DNA of 64,000 nt from Anseranas semipalmata (lineage: Eukaryota > Chordata > Aves > Anseriformes > Anseranatidae): positions 248,255-312,254 of the forward strand of contig VXAA01001243.1 in assembly GCA_013399115.1 (NCBI GenBank), read 5' to 3'. The notes below the pieces were generated by a model. It was not told where the DNA came from and did not search any database. It was given only the letters and a program-made list of their open reading frames with translations. Below, one piece after another: positions 40,185 to 51,745 of this stretch; within the stretch, counting starts at the first letter, position 1, and the number at the start of each line of letters is the position of its first letter. The translations under genes were made by a program, and so were the position numbers.

Positions 40185-40290
40185 TCAGGCAAATCAGTTA
40201 TGCTTTGTATGCCTCAGTTTTAGAAACTATGAAATAGTAGAGTAATAATGAGCGTACACCTTGGAGGGATATTGTGGTGTGGTTGCATCT
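40185..40290 (+). mobile_element. Possible ancient MIR-like (CORE) SINE fragment
   Basis: The plus strand reads GGCAAATCAGTTATGC, then TGCCTCAGTTTTAGAAAC and GAAATAGTAGAGTAATAAT. The order and spacing follow the MIR core GGCAAGTCACTTAAC, TGCCTCAGTTTCCTCATC, AAATGGGATAATAAT, and the next bases (GGAGGGATATTGTGGTG) loosely follow the MIR region containing AGGGTTGTTGTGAGG. MIR-type SINEs are old enough to be shared by amniotes and survive in birds only as decayed fragments. The similarity is judged by eye. Confidence 0.4.
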
Positions 40291-43200
40291 TTTAACATCT
40301 GCCCAGGGTACCCTTGTGTATGTCCCTGTTTGGATATGAATATGTGCAATGCAAGTTACATGACATTATTTCAGTGTTTTCTCCTGAAAATCAGTGCACT
40401 ACTTGGTCATTGCATTACTCTAGATGCTCCTCTTTTAAACTGTTAAATGATTTCAAAGAACTACCACTATTTTTCAGTTTTAATATTACCCGAGACTATC
40501 TTTTGAATAGTCTGTTCAATGTTCCGGACAAAATAGGATATGTATTACACTTTATGGAACAGATTTTTCATCTCAATGTGGCCTCAATTTGACTGATGAA
40601 GGAAAATATGAATATGTGCCATTTAATTTGTGAGGCTGGTAAATGCAGACATCTGTGTACTGGCATCTCTCTGGACAGTCCAGGAAAGCAGCTTTAGGAC
40701 CACTCCTCAAAATCTCAGAATGGAAGTGAGTCCTCCTATTATTTTTATATTATGGTTTGTTATATAATGACAAGAATAATCTTTATCACTTCGTTCCTTA
40801 CTTGGCATAAAATGACTTTTTGGACTGATCAAACACCTCAGGCTTCGCCTCAGTGTGTAATCAGTTTCAGCAGCTGTTCATAGCTTCAAATACTATAAAG
40901 CAATAGAGTTTAATTGCTTAATTAAACTCAAACCTCAGTTGTCTTTTTAACAGGCGGGGGCCTGCCTAGCTTTTGGATACTGAAAGACAGAGAGCAAAGA
41001 AATGACATTGCTCTTCTCTCAAGGATCGTCGATCTAGGAGTGTTATGTAGACACTGACAAGGAAAAGCCAAAGGCCTCTTCTGGGAAACAATCAGGAGTC
41101 TTGTTTCCTATTTTTGACCTGAATTATTGATTTCATGTGAACACAGCTACTGTATTTTTATAAAAGATTTTGTTATAGGCTGACCAGTACACATAAGTTA
41201 ATAGAAAAACTTGAGGACAGATCTTTGAGCAGAGTACACTGACATGTTGAGCTTGATTTATCCTAGTCAAAGTTCTGGGTCCATGGGGATTTTTTATTTT
41301 ATTTTCCTCCTACAGTTTTCAGTGTCAGCAGGTCTACTAAGAAGACACAAATGTATTTTACCTGACAAGCTGCTCTCTGACTTCAGCACTCTTACACACA
41401 TACAGAGCACTGGGTTTACACGTGATGGTCTTGAGGTTTTCCCTGGAGCTTACCCGTCAAGAGCTCATGTGATTTTAAAGGGTTAGGATGTGCTGGCATG
41501 GGGTTACCACTATAGCTAACAAGTTTTAAGAAAAAACAATTTTGTCCCCATCTTGTACTAATGGCAACCAACCATGCTGAGAACTACTATCTTTATTTTT
41601 CAGAATTGCTATTTTTTTAAATAACTTCTGATTAAAAATGGAGCCTCTTCTCTTCCATTATTTCTGGCTCTCATTTAAGAACTTTTAAAAAATCAAATAG
41701 TGTATTTGCAGGAATTCACCCTTCTATTTAATATCCAAATCTAATGAGAACATTAGATTCAGTTTCTGATCTTAATATTCAAAATATTTTGGCCTCTATG
41801 TATTACAATTAAACCATTAAAATTTACAATAGAACTGATTGGAGTATGGAGAAAGGAGCAGAAGGGAAAGAAATTGCACACGGGAAGCATGACCTTAAAC
41901 TAGATAGAACTGTATCGAAAATTTATATAGTGAATTTGTTAGCCAGCTTCCCTATTACCATAAATCAGTATGATTTCATTAATTTCAGTGTAGCATTGCC
42001 AAATTCAGCAAGGCTTTACCATCAGGTGAGGATCTACCTGAAGCACTGGTGTTTTATCTATTATCGTACCACCTTATAATATGTCGTAATTTTACCTTAC
42101 ACATGTTAAGTAGCTTAGTATTACTGTTTTTTTTTTCCATCAAGGCATTTATATGTCTGAAAGTTCAGGCAATCAGTTAATTGCATTCTCCAGGCATCCA
42201 AATATCTTAGGATCTTTAAATATGTGGCCTTAAATTAATGAACATGCCCATAAAAGACAACTTTGACACAGATAGAAAACTGGAAATACTTACAGAACTA
42301 AGAAGATGCAAAAGACAACACCACCCTTTGAGCATGCTTTGGCACTGTTTCAATATATTAAACTCGTGTAGCTTTTGTGGAAAACTTTAACTTTTTATTA
42401 TTTCCCTTTAAGTGTCTATACATAGAAATAGTATTTACACACACAGCTAAGTAATTACAAATCTTGCTTCACATATGATTAGGTTTTGATCTTGAGGGAC
42501 TTTTTCCTAATAAATATATGTCATGCTTTCTAAAAGACACCTGAAACAACAAAACTGTAATTTTTGATAATGAAACTACCGTCCATGGACAGCCACCCTT
42601 CACATAGTGTTTTTCATTCTGCTAGTTCTTCACTTTAGTAAGAAAGGTAATCAGAACCCATCTGAAGTTTGAGCTGAAGGGACCAGTAATTTGATATGAA
42701 AGCATGAAAAGCCTTCCCTGAAAACACAAAAATCTAGATGAAGGACAATTTTCTATGATTATCAGTAAGCCATGTCAGTGGCTTGTGGGGCTTGCCAGCA
42801 ACTTATAAACTAGTAACATTTCATCACAAATTTTCAAATAGGATTATGAGAAACACCTTTATCTTTTATTAACATTATCGTTGTCTTTTTCAGATGCTAA
42901 ACTTCCATGCCATTTTATACAAAAAGTTCAATTCCTTTGAGATAACCTCAGGGTGCTATCTGAACTCTTCGTATCATTAAAGTTACCAACAATTTGAAAT
43001 GCTTGTTTGTAAATTTTATGACTTCTGAACAGTAGCAATATAGTTGTCAAATCTTTCACAAATATGGAATTGTCAGTGCCCACGGTTTCATTCTTGATTA
43101 CCTTGTATTTTACAGAGTAACTGTAATCATAGGCATCCCTACATACAAACACTAGAATGACCGTCTCAGTAGAGAAAGGTTTCTACATGGGTCTGAAATA

Positions 43201-44251
43201 CAAAGAAAGTCTAGATAGTACATTTTTTTAATTTTTTATTTTTATTATTTTTTTTACAAAGGGAATTGCAACACCTCCTACCCCCCAAATACAACAATCT
43301 GGAACCATCTCTTCTACAATGACAGCAAATGACAGAGTAGGATGTATGTTGGATACTGCACTGAATACTTAATTCAGTACTTAATTCAAGCACGAAGAGT
43401 CACAAAATGTAGGTTTACAGATGTATGTACTCTCCAGTGCTGTGTTTCAGTGACAGCCAAGACGTTATGTACATGACTAAAGCGGGACTAGGCAATTCAA
43501 ACCATAACTCCTGCAGTACATGGGGGAGAGCTTTTAATTGTGGTCAATCCTCCACTTTAGAAATGGAAAGTCTCTGAGAAGGCTGTTGCAGGAAAACACG
43601 GGGTTTTGGGAATGCCAAAACTGCACAATATGGGAAGCTAAAGGAAGAAAACAAATCACATGCCTTATTCAATAGAAGTGGTAAGCAGATGACTTCCATT
43701 CTGTGACAATGTGGACATTCTGAGATATGTTTTCAGCCTGAATAGAGATGGGGGTAGAGTTCACAACCGAAATAAGAAAAGAATACACTCAGAAACAGAA
43801 ATCTGTAAAGGCACTTCAAGACTATAGAATACAGTTAGGTATGCACACCCTTGCAGCTGTGATTATGTAAAAGTTACAATGAAATTTAAAAGGATGACCT
43901 GCTGTTTCAACGTCCGCAATACAGAAAACAGCTGAAAATCAACTAGGAAGCATTTTTTTTTAATGACAAAAAGAGGCTTTGTTAACAGCTTTTGACCAGG
44001 TTTATTGATTTGTCTTTGGCATTGAGATGCTAAGATTGAGAATTGTATATGGAGCCAGCCTGCACTATGTTCTTGGCAGACCTACTGGAGCTATGATGTC
44101 AAGGAAAACAGACGGACTGCTGCCAGCTGGAGATACAATGAGAAGCAGGACTTACCCAAATACTTCTCTTAAACACCCAATAGCCAATATTTCCCTCTTG
44201 TGATGTAAGAGAAAATTCCTCCATTCCAAGTGCTCCAACAGCAGATAATAT
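40291..44251. other. AT-rich DNA, nothing recognised
   Basis: No gene or transposon supported. It includes a perfect ten-base inverted repeat at 40906-40929 (arms GAGTTTAATT and AATTAAACTC around GCTT) and a duplicated TACTTAATTCA at about 43367-43388. Both are of a size that occurs by chance in AT-rich DNA. Confidence 0.6.
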
Positions 44252-44658
44252 AGAATCACAGAACCACAGAACAGCCCAGGTTGGAAAGGACCTCAAAAGA
44301 TTATGAGGTCCAACCCTTCATGGGAAAAGGGAGCTTAGATGAGATTATCCAGCACCCTGTGCAATCACATCCTGAAGACCTCCAGCAATGGGGATTCTAA
44401 CACATCCCTGGGGAGGCTGCTGCAGCGATTGATTGCTCTCACTGTAAAAATTTCTTTATTGTATCAAGATGAAACTTCTCCCCAGTACAACTTGTACCGG
44501 CTGCCCCTTGCCCTCCCCATGTGTCTCCCTGTAAAGAAAGAACCTCCATCCTCTAAGTACTGGAGCACTGCGATGAGGTCCCCCCCAGGTCTTCTCTTCT
44601 CCAGGGTGAAAAGACCTAACTCCTTCCGTCTTTCCTTACAGGGCAAGTTCTCCAGCCC
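44252..44658 (-). mobile_element. CR1 LINE, distinct older type, 3' fragment
   Basis: Antisense CR1. The plus strand starts AATCACAGAACCACAGAAC, then AGGTTGGAAAGGACCTC, GAGGTCCAACCCTTCATGGG and GATGAGATTATCCAGCACCC, a version different from the other copies here and like the CR1-E/J-type consensus as I remember it. The minus strand retains ORF2 tail residues KELGLFTLEKRRPGGDLIAVLQYLEDGG. Several frame breaks and a 5' truncation make it a dead, fairly old copy. The right boundary is uncertain by some 30 bases. Confidence 0.88.
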
Positions 44659-47600
44659 TAAGTCACAAATTACAGAAAATTTCATATAAAGATGGCCCCT
44701 CGCCTTGACTGTGTACCTGTGACAACCAGGCTCTACTTTAAGCGCAGAGTCTTGATATTATTCAGTCTGCCTGTCTAGCTACGAAAAAATGTGGTTAGTA
44801 ATTTAATCTGTAGTAAACTGGTTTACAAGTAAATCATTTGATATGCAAAACTCATATTAAAGTAGTCTGATGATCAGCTGCAGTTGCTACTGAAATCAAC
44901 AGAAATTCTGGTAGCTCAAAGCATCTCCAAAAATATGGCTAGTTTTATGGATGTCTAAACCACAGACCTCTGTGACTAACTTTAAACACTTTTTTTTTGG
45001 AAATTTTTACAGAACAAGTCCCTCATTTCTTTAAATAAAACATTCACAAGCTCTTCATACATTTGAAGTTGTTCAAAAATAGCAGTATGACATTAGGCAA
45101 GAGACCTTGCAAAGAACATTTTCAAAGCACTGAATAGGATTTTTTTTTTCATCCATGCAACTCCTACTGTATTTTTGACTGACATTACACAGTTAAAACC
45201 ATACATGATGGTTGACTCCCTGAAATGTATGGCAAAATTCATTCCAGAGCAAAATTTACATAGACTCTTACTATCAGAATTATTTAAACAAGCTTCCTAC
45301 CACACCTCTAGTTATATTGGTCATACCAACAAATATAATAGTGAAAGGTTTATTAAAAGTGATAAAAAGTTTGTATACGAAAATGTAATCGAACAGGTGG
45401 ACAGGATCTGTAATTGCAAAACTTCCCTTTAAAGGGAACCCTTTTCTCTTTAATTTCATGGATGACTGGAATTTTCAGACTCAAAATACATCCAACGCTC
45501 CATGAAATTTACTTGTCTATAAAACGTCCACTCCTGTTAACATGAAGAAATAGATCTCCACTATACTTCATTACATATAATTAAACAAGCAGTAATCTTG
45601 GTCTGATCAAAGTCTCATGCATTGACCTCCAAAGGAGAAAATTTGTAGTACTGCCTTTATAGCAAGGAAAAATGTAAATTTTTATGCAGTGGTTCTCATC
45701 ACTTTGGTACATTTTCTTTTTCCTTTTTTATGAAGTACTTTAGCAATAGCCCAGAAAAGCAGAAGTCCCGGAAATATGTAATAAAATAAATTCAGTCCGA
45801 AGGTAGTCTTTGCTAATATCACTGTACAAATTTAACCAAGAACTTTATGTTAGTGAGGGCAATAAGTCCCATAAATTGTATTATGTGAGAATGAAATCTT
45901 CTATCTAGAAACCCGCTGATTAGGAAGCTGTCAAAACATCTTATTTTGCAAAGCAAGTGAGATTAGTCCTATCTCTTTTGTGAAGCTATCAGAACTCCAG
46001 GGGTAAGTACACAGTTTTCATGAAAAAGGCAGCCAGCCATACTTAAGGCTACATAAGGCTAGAATCATTCACATACATATTTCACCTATACTTTAGATGG
46101 TGGAAAAATGAAACTTAATCCACAAGAAGAATTTTATTTCTTGAAGACAGAAATCTATGCAGTCTGCCAATGCAGGCATGGGGTCCCCAATTCCCTCATT
46201 ATTTTTTGTACTTCTCACTTAGTTCTCTGTATTTTATTGAACCCTGTAAGATGAAAAGGGTTAGGATTCTCAGACAGGCAAAAGAAAGATCGTTTTTTCT
46301 TTTTTTCCATTAATTACACAGTCTGCTGTTCTTAGTCGGTGGAAAGTACTCTACTTCCAATTTACACACACATGAACAAATTATCTTGGACTAGAATACA
46401 CATTAGGGTAAATGTACACAGAGATACTATTGTCACATTGTGACAAAGAAAATTAGTGCATTGACCTCTTTTGCACTGAGAAGCTAAAAATGCACCCACT
46501 AGTTCTTCCTATGTTATGCTCACAGGACAAACAATAGTGCCAAAATATGGTAATGTTGGATGAAGAATAATGTAAGCTCTGAGAAACGAGCAGACGCCCT
46601 TACAAAGACAAAAAATGCCATCCACATGCCTAATTTCAAGTAGAACTTGTCCAAAGTAAAATCAATACTATTATGCACAGCCTTAAACATGCATTGGACA
46701 AAAGCCAGCTGCGAAGTTCTTGGGTAACCAGGTGTCTCTTTGTTGTGCATGCATACAAACCACCTTGAATAGTTCAACTGCAGTTTTTCACATAAAATCA
46801 CATCACATATCATTGTTTAAGCATCATGAAAGATGACCTGAAGAAGGCAGACAGCGGGGATTGAACAAGCTACCATATTTTAGCTTGGGATTGGGAAAAG
46901 TACGCACGTCTTTCTACAGGGGCAAGTGAAAACTTCTGTAGTAAACTTTGCCAAGTTGTAGCTCTGGAAACACACTCCCAATTTGAAAAAGATAAGCTTT
47001 TCTTCTTTCCAAACAGAGCATGCTGTTGCTTGCAATATTTTCCTTACCTTGGAAAGTTTAATTTGAAACAAACTTTGGGAAGCAGAAATTTTGCCTGGTT
47101 ATCCAGACAAGGACATCCTTGTCCTCAATAAATTCTATTCCCTATTTGCAAAGGAATTTTTTGTGCTTTATTTTTGCCTGTCGTTCTCATCCCAACTACT
47201 TCAGTGGTGGCACTCTCTATACCATTCCTTATGGTACAGTCTTTCATGTACTCTACTAGAAGCATAGTGAGTGCAAAAGACTCAGCAACAGCCACATAGA
47301 GTTATAATTAGACCCACTGAACACAACAGGAAATATAACGGTTTGTATCTTTGCAAATATATGTATAAAACAAAATTCTAATACCTCTAGCTAAGAGGGT
47401 TTTAAATCCATATAAAATATTTAAATGGCCACCCTTTCCCTGCTCTGAAAATTCCTAATTACTGATCTGATTAAAATACCTACCACACTATAAACATTTC
47501 AGCTCAGCTGTTCTACTTCAGAAGCCAGTAACAAAAAAGGTTTATCAATACAAAAATCACTGTGCGTGCTTTTTGCCCATATAATCCTGTTTTTCTTCTT

Positions 47601-49279
47601 TCTTTACACTTTATATATTGGCAGTATTGTCTGACTTGACAGAACCAGGGCAGAGAGTTCCTGAGGTAAAGCTGTACAGCAAATACTCACTGACACATGC
47701 ACATTACAGTATGTTGATTACTATATGCTCTTTGCAAAATAAACAAGGTGTATTGTTCCATGCTTATTCTTTCTCTTTGTCTTTTTTCATACTTACGGAA
47801 GACATTTGGCAGCAAAAATTACCGAATACACCATTATTGACATTATAATCAACCTTCTGATCACTGGCCCATGTTTTTATCTTGCTGCGCTCTACTGCTC
47901 TTATTCATTTACTTCATACTCTGAAACAAAAAACTTCACAAGAGTGGCCTCCTTATACACATGAACTCTTTACCAGTCATTTTCCAGCCCCAGGAAAAGA
48001 ATTGTGTTTCTCAAAACTACAGTTTCAATTAGACGGTATTTTTCTCTTCAAGCCCATCCCTTGCATCTTATTTTGCAGCTGAGGTGGGAAGGTTAAATCC
48101 AAGATGTTATCAAGCTAACACAGGGCTTACTAAGGAACCTTTTGCTTAGTAAGGACTAAACAGAGGTTTTAGTACAACTTAGCTAGGGCCACATGTTAAT
48201 ACACATTTTTATGTTCACATGCATTTTTTTCCTTCTTTAAATTGAAAACTATAGGCCATGTGGAATGAAGTAACATTGTCATATCTACCCACTCATTGCT
48301 ATTTCAAGCTGTTGGCATTTTACCCCACCATTTAACCCATCAGCAGTTACATGACCACAGACATTAGAGAAATAGTTTAAAATACACAATAGAAGTATTT
48401 TCTGCCATTGCCCTTCTACCTAAAAGCGAGGTGTTGATACCCTATTCAGGAGATCTCACATACATACAGTTCCAACCCACAGACAACTATATAGAAAAAA
48501 AAACCAGGTTTACACAACTCCATACAACAACTTCATTGAAGTAACTCATGAGGAAGACAAATGGCATTTCTATCATGAGAACTAGCCACAAGGAACAATA
48601 AGAAACTGCCAAAAGAAACCACAAAAAGAGAGGAAAAAATCAATGTTGTGATAGTAAGAGTTTGTTAATTTACTGAACTCTACCTGCAGTGATTCCCAGC
48701 CCTCTCCGGTCCTCTTTTGAAATTCTGTTGAGAATAGATGTATTCTCAGCACCTTGTAGCCTCCTTCCTTTCAGGATCTTTTACCCTTAGCTCCAATACT
48801 ATTTAAATTTAGGTAGGCACAAGGCATAAGGTTATGATTATTACAGAGAAAACTACATCCAAAGAAAAGATGGCTTTGGTCTGTTGACAGTTTAAGAATT
48901 TCATGTATTCTCATGCAGTTTATAGGAGCAAAGTGTGCCACGGCAAGCAGAGACAGTGCTAAAGACATACGTGGAAGAAAATGCTCCTTCTTTACACTAA
49001 CAGTGCCAGGGGCTGAGTGAGAAGAACCTGCTCAGCTCAAGAGCACTGCAAATGCTCTTCCCCTCAGACTGGAGATCATCAAAAAAGCTTTGGCAGGAAA
49101 GAGCCTTGCAAGGTCAGAAATAAGGGGGCGTGGGGGGGCGGCGCTGTTGAACCTACTTTTAAGTAAACTTCCATGATTCTCAGCAATTTTAATGAGACCT
49201 TAAATATTGGTAAATATCCACAGAAACTTAGCCTTACGTATCACGCAGCCTCTCACCTGCTGAATGGAAACAACAGCAC
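44659..49279. other. AT-rich DNA, nothing recognised
   Basis: No gene or transposon supported. A G-rich patch at about 49124-49146 (GGGGGCGTGGGGGGGCGGCG) is the only compositional break, and it leads into the GC-rich repeat that follows. Confidence 0.6.
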
Positions 49280-49289
49280 TTTCTTCAGG

Positions 49290-49428
49290 TGCGATCAGGA
49301 AACAACTCCCTCATGGCGCCGCAGGGGCCGGCAGCTCCCCGGGGCCGGGATCGCGGGGTGTCCCCGGGCGGGCCAGGCAGGGCCCGGCAGGCAGGGCCGG
49401 TCCCAGCGCCCCACCAGGAGCAGGGCAC
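49290..49428. repeat. GC-rich, CpG-rich dispersed repeat, copy 1
   Basis: About 140 bases with at least a dozen CpG sites. Positions 49341-49428 align base for base, with about a dozen mismatches, to 56787-56874. Shared blocks include CACGGGGTGTCCCC-like sequence, GGCCAGGCAGGG, CCGGCAGGCAGGGCC and CCCCACCAGGAGCAG. It ends abruptly at a single N, so the right part is probably missing. An ATG at 49314 opens a 38-codon frame to the N (MAPQGPAAPRGRDRG and on), but the other copy does not keep that frame, so I do not call it coding. The family is not one I can name. Confidence 0.75.
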
Positions 49429-49429
49429 N
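49429..49429. other. Single N at edge of GC-rich repeat
   Basis: One undetermined base where the GC-rich sequence stops and AT-rich DNA resumes. The homologous copy continues for about 230 more GC-rich bases, which suggests that sequence was lost here. Confidence 0.9.
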
Positions 49430-50984
49430 TGGGGCTATGAGAAACACGGGGCACGTAAACCATGCAGGTCCAAGAGTAAAAAAGAAACTTTCCTCGTGTA
49501 ATTCATCCATTTTGTCTTGAGTTCAATGAATGCTGGGAGAAGAGCTTAGAAAATAAGCCAGTGTTTTTTGCCTCTCTCTGAAGTGCAGAGGTATTAAATA
49601 ACAATAACAATTATGAACTTAATATCAAGTCTCAGTATTTCATTTCAGGGAGGTCCCTATGGTCTTCACAGGGATATACTAGGGGTAAAGTGAATAGTCT
49701 GCAGTCTATGTATAAATTACAGGAGGATGGAGAAAGGATAGCAAGAGTATGTGAAAGAAGTAACACAGGCAGTAGAAGAGTAGTTAAACATAAAAATAAA
49801 ACATAAAAAAAAAATGCTTGGAGAAACTGTTGGCAGTAAGAGCACAACACAGAGAAAATACAGGAAAAAGTAGAGTTCTTCCATAAAAATCTGGTATTCT
49901 AACTTCACATTTATTCTCATTTTCTTTGCGGCAAGTAACTGTTTACTAAATATGAATTTTATTAAATTCAGTCGTCCATAATGCCAAAACATTTATATAG
50001 TAAATGCATTGCAGATAACTAAATAAAACTTGGCAGAGTGGCTGGATATGAACTTAGGTAGATGCATTCTCTTACCTTAAAATATTATCTAGAATGATCG
50101 TGAAAGTTTATGAGATCATTTAGTTCCACTGATACCAGTGGAGCTGTGCCAATTTCCACCAGTGGAAATTATTCTGAGGAAAAAAAAGACTTGACAAATG
50201 CCATTTGGGTAGAATCCTACAGCCCATTGCTAATTCAGAAAAAAAAAATCTCAACATTTATATGGCCTGGCTGAACACTGCTGCTATGGCTCTGCTTTGT
50301 ATCTATGGAAACATTTTCAAGCTTCCCAACACCTCCTACACAGGTATCCTGGTAGATTGAGAGTGAAGTAAGTTTTCCATAAAATGCGACCTAAGGAAAA
50401 TTCCAAAAAAGAAAACAAGCTTACCGTGCAACATGCTAAGATTTTACACTTCGCTGGTGAAACATACAGTAAATTGCAGTTAACACCCTTCTAAAGCAAA
50501 AAAAAAAAAAAAAAGCTATCTAATTCAAGACCAAGATTTTAGAAGCTGCTTTCATTAAATGTATAACTAGAGAAAAATCAAATGTTTCGGACTTTTGGGG
50601 CATTTATTAGTGGATACATAAACTCATCTAACTTAAAATGACAAGGGAGTTTTGACTGATTGCTTGTTTAGAAATAGCTCCTTCTGTCACTGACTAAAAC
50701 TTCCAAAGTGTAGATATACTGGCAACTAAGGCCAAACACGGCACACTAGAAATAAAATTATCCACCAACTCACAGAGTTTTAACTTTTCTCATAATGCAA
50801 TCAACATTAAAATAGCCAACATTCTCCGACTCTTTAATGGTCACGATAACTGAAGTAGGCTAACAGAATCCTTTTGGAAGAAAATTGCTATGATACTGGT
50901 ATGACTTACTCCTGCAAAACAAAAACAAAATAACCCACTCAACTCAAAAGCTCAATGGCAGCATTGGTCTCCTTTACATCAAAC
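49430..50984. other. AT-rich DNA, nothing recognised
   Basis: No gene or transposon supported. A-runs lie at about 49806 and 50499-50513. Confidence 0.6.
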
Positions 50985-51745
50985 AAAATGGCAAAAAGAC
51001 ATGTACAGAAGGTGGTATTGGGAAGTAGCTTCCAGGGAGGAATAAAGAAGCAGCGTCGAAGGCACACAAGGATGGAATTAGGATAGGAAGGACAACGAGA
51101 TTGTCTTCTATGAATACACTGGCAACAGAAGGCAACCAAGGAAAAAAAAAAAAAGCACGTAGGAAAGGCCAAGATCCAGAATGTATTTTGTGCCCTGTTT
51201 TCCACTGGTGAGGTTGGCTTCCAGGCCTGCCAAGTCTGTGTCTAGTAGCAGAGTAGAGAAAGATCAAATTAGGGAGCAGTAAAGCAAAATGGACATATAT
51301 AGGTCTCTGGGACCACATGGGATGCATCTGAGAATGCTCAGAGAGGTAGTCGATGTCTTCACATCCAGTTTTGGATCGTCACAAGGCCATTTTATTATCT
51401 TTGCAATGTGGTGACTGAGAGATAAGGTGTCTGCTGCCTAGAAGAAAGCAGATGTTAGCCTCATCGGCAAACATGGCACAAAAGTGTATCTGGTAAATTA
51501 CAGGCCAGCCAGTTTCACCACAGCCCTCAAAATTATGGAAGCCCTTTTCAGGGACAGGAAGGACAGAGAGACTGGAAACAGCACAGATTTAGTAAAAGTA
51601 AATCATACCTGAGCACTCTGACTGCTTTCTATGATGATATGATTCATTCTGCAGATGAAGAGAGAGAGGCGGATGTAGCTTATCTTGACTTCAGCAACAC
51701 TCTCAAAATGTCTAAATTTCTCTGTGACTTAAAAGTTGGCCATCT
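50985..51745 (+). mobile_element. Old CR1 LINE fragment, sense strand, internal reverse-transcriptase part
   Basis: This is the only sense-strand CR1 and the only internal one. Landmarks in order: CTTCTATGAATACACTGGC and AACAGAAGGCAACCAAGG near 51103-51140 (the family's FYKYIxxKRxTKE block), TCTGGGACCACATGGGATGC near 51304 (SMGPDGMHPRVLREL), ATTACAGGCCAGCCAGTTTC near 51497 (NYRPVSLT), CTTTCTATGATGATATGATTC near 51627 (AFYDEM) and TATCTTGACTTCAGCAAC at 51681 (YLDFSKAFD, here YLDFSN). Frameshifts, stops and at least one deletion break the frame throughout. Boundaries are approximate; the left part is the least certain. Confidence 0.82.

Noticed and set aside
40906..40929. Perfect inverted repeat GAGTTTAATT-GCTT-AATTAAACTC
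   Set aside because: Ten-base arms with a short loop are expected about once in an AT-rich window of this size. Part of it recurs at 1768-1782, but a shared 15-mer is also within chance.
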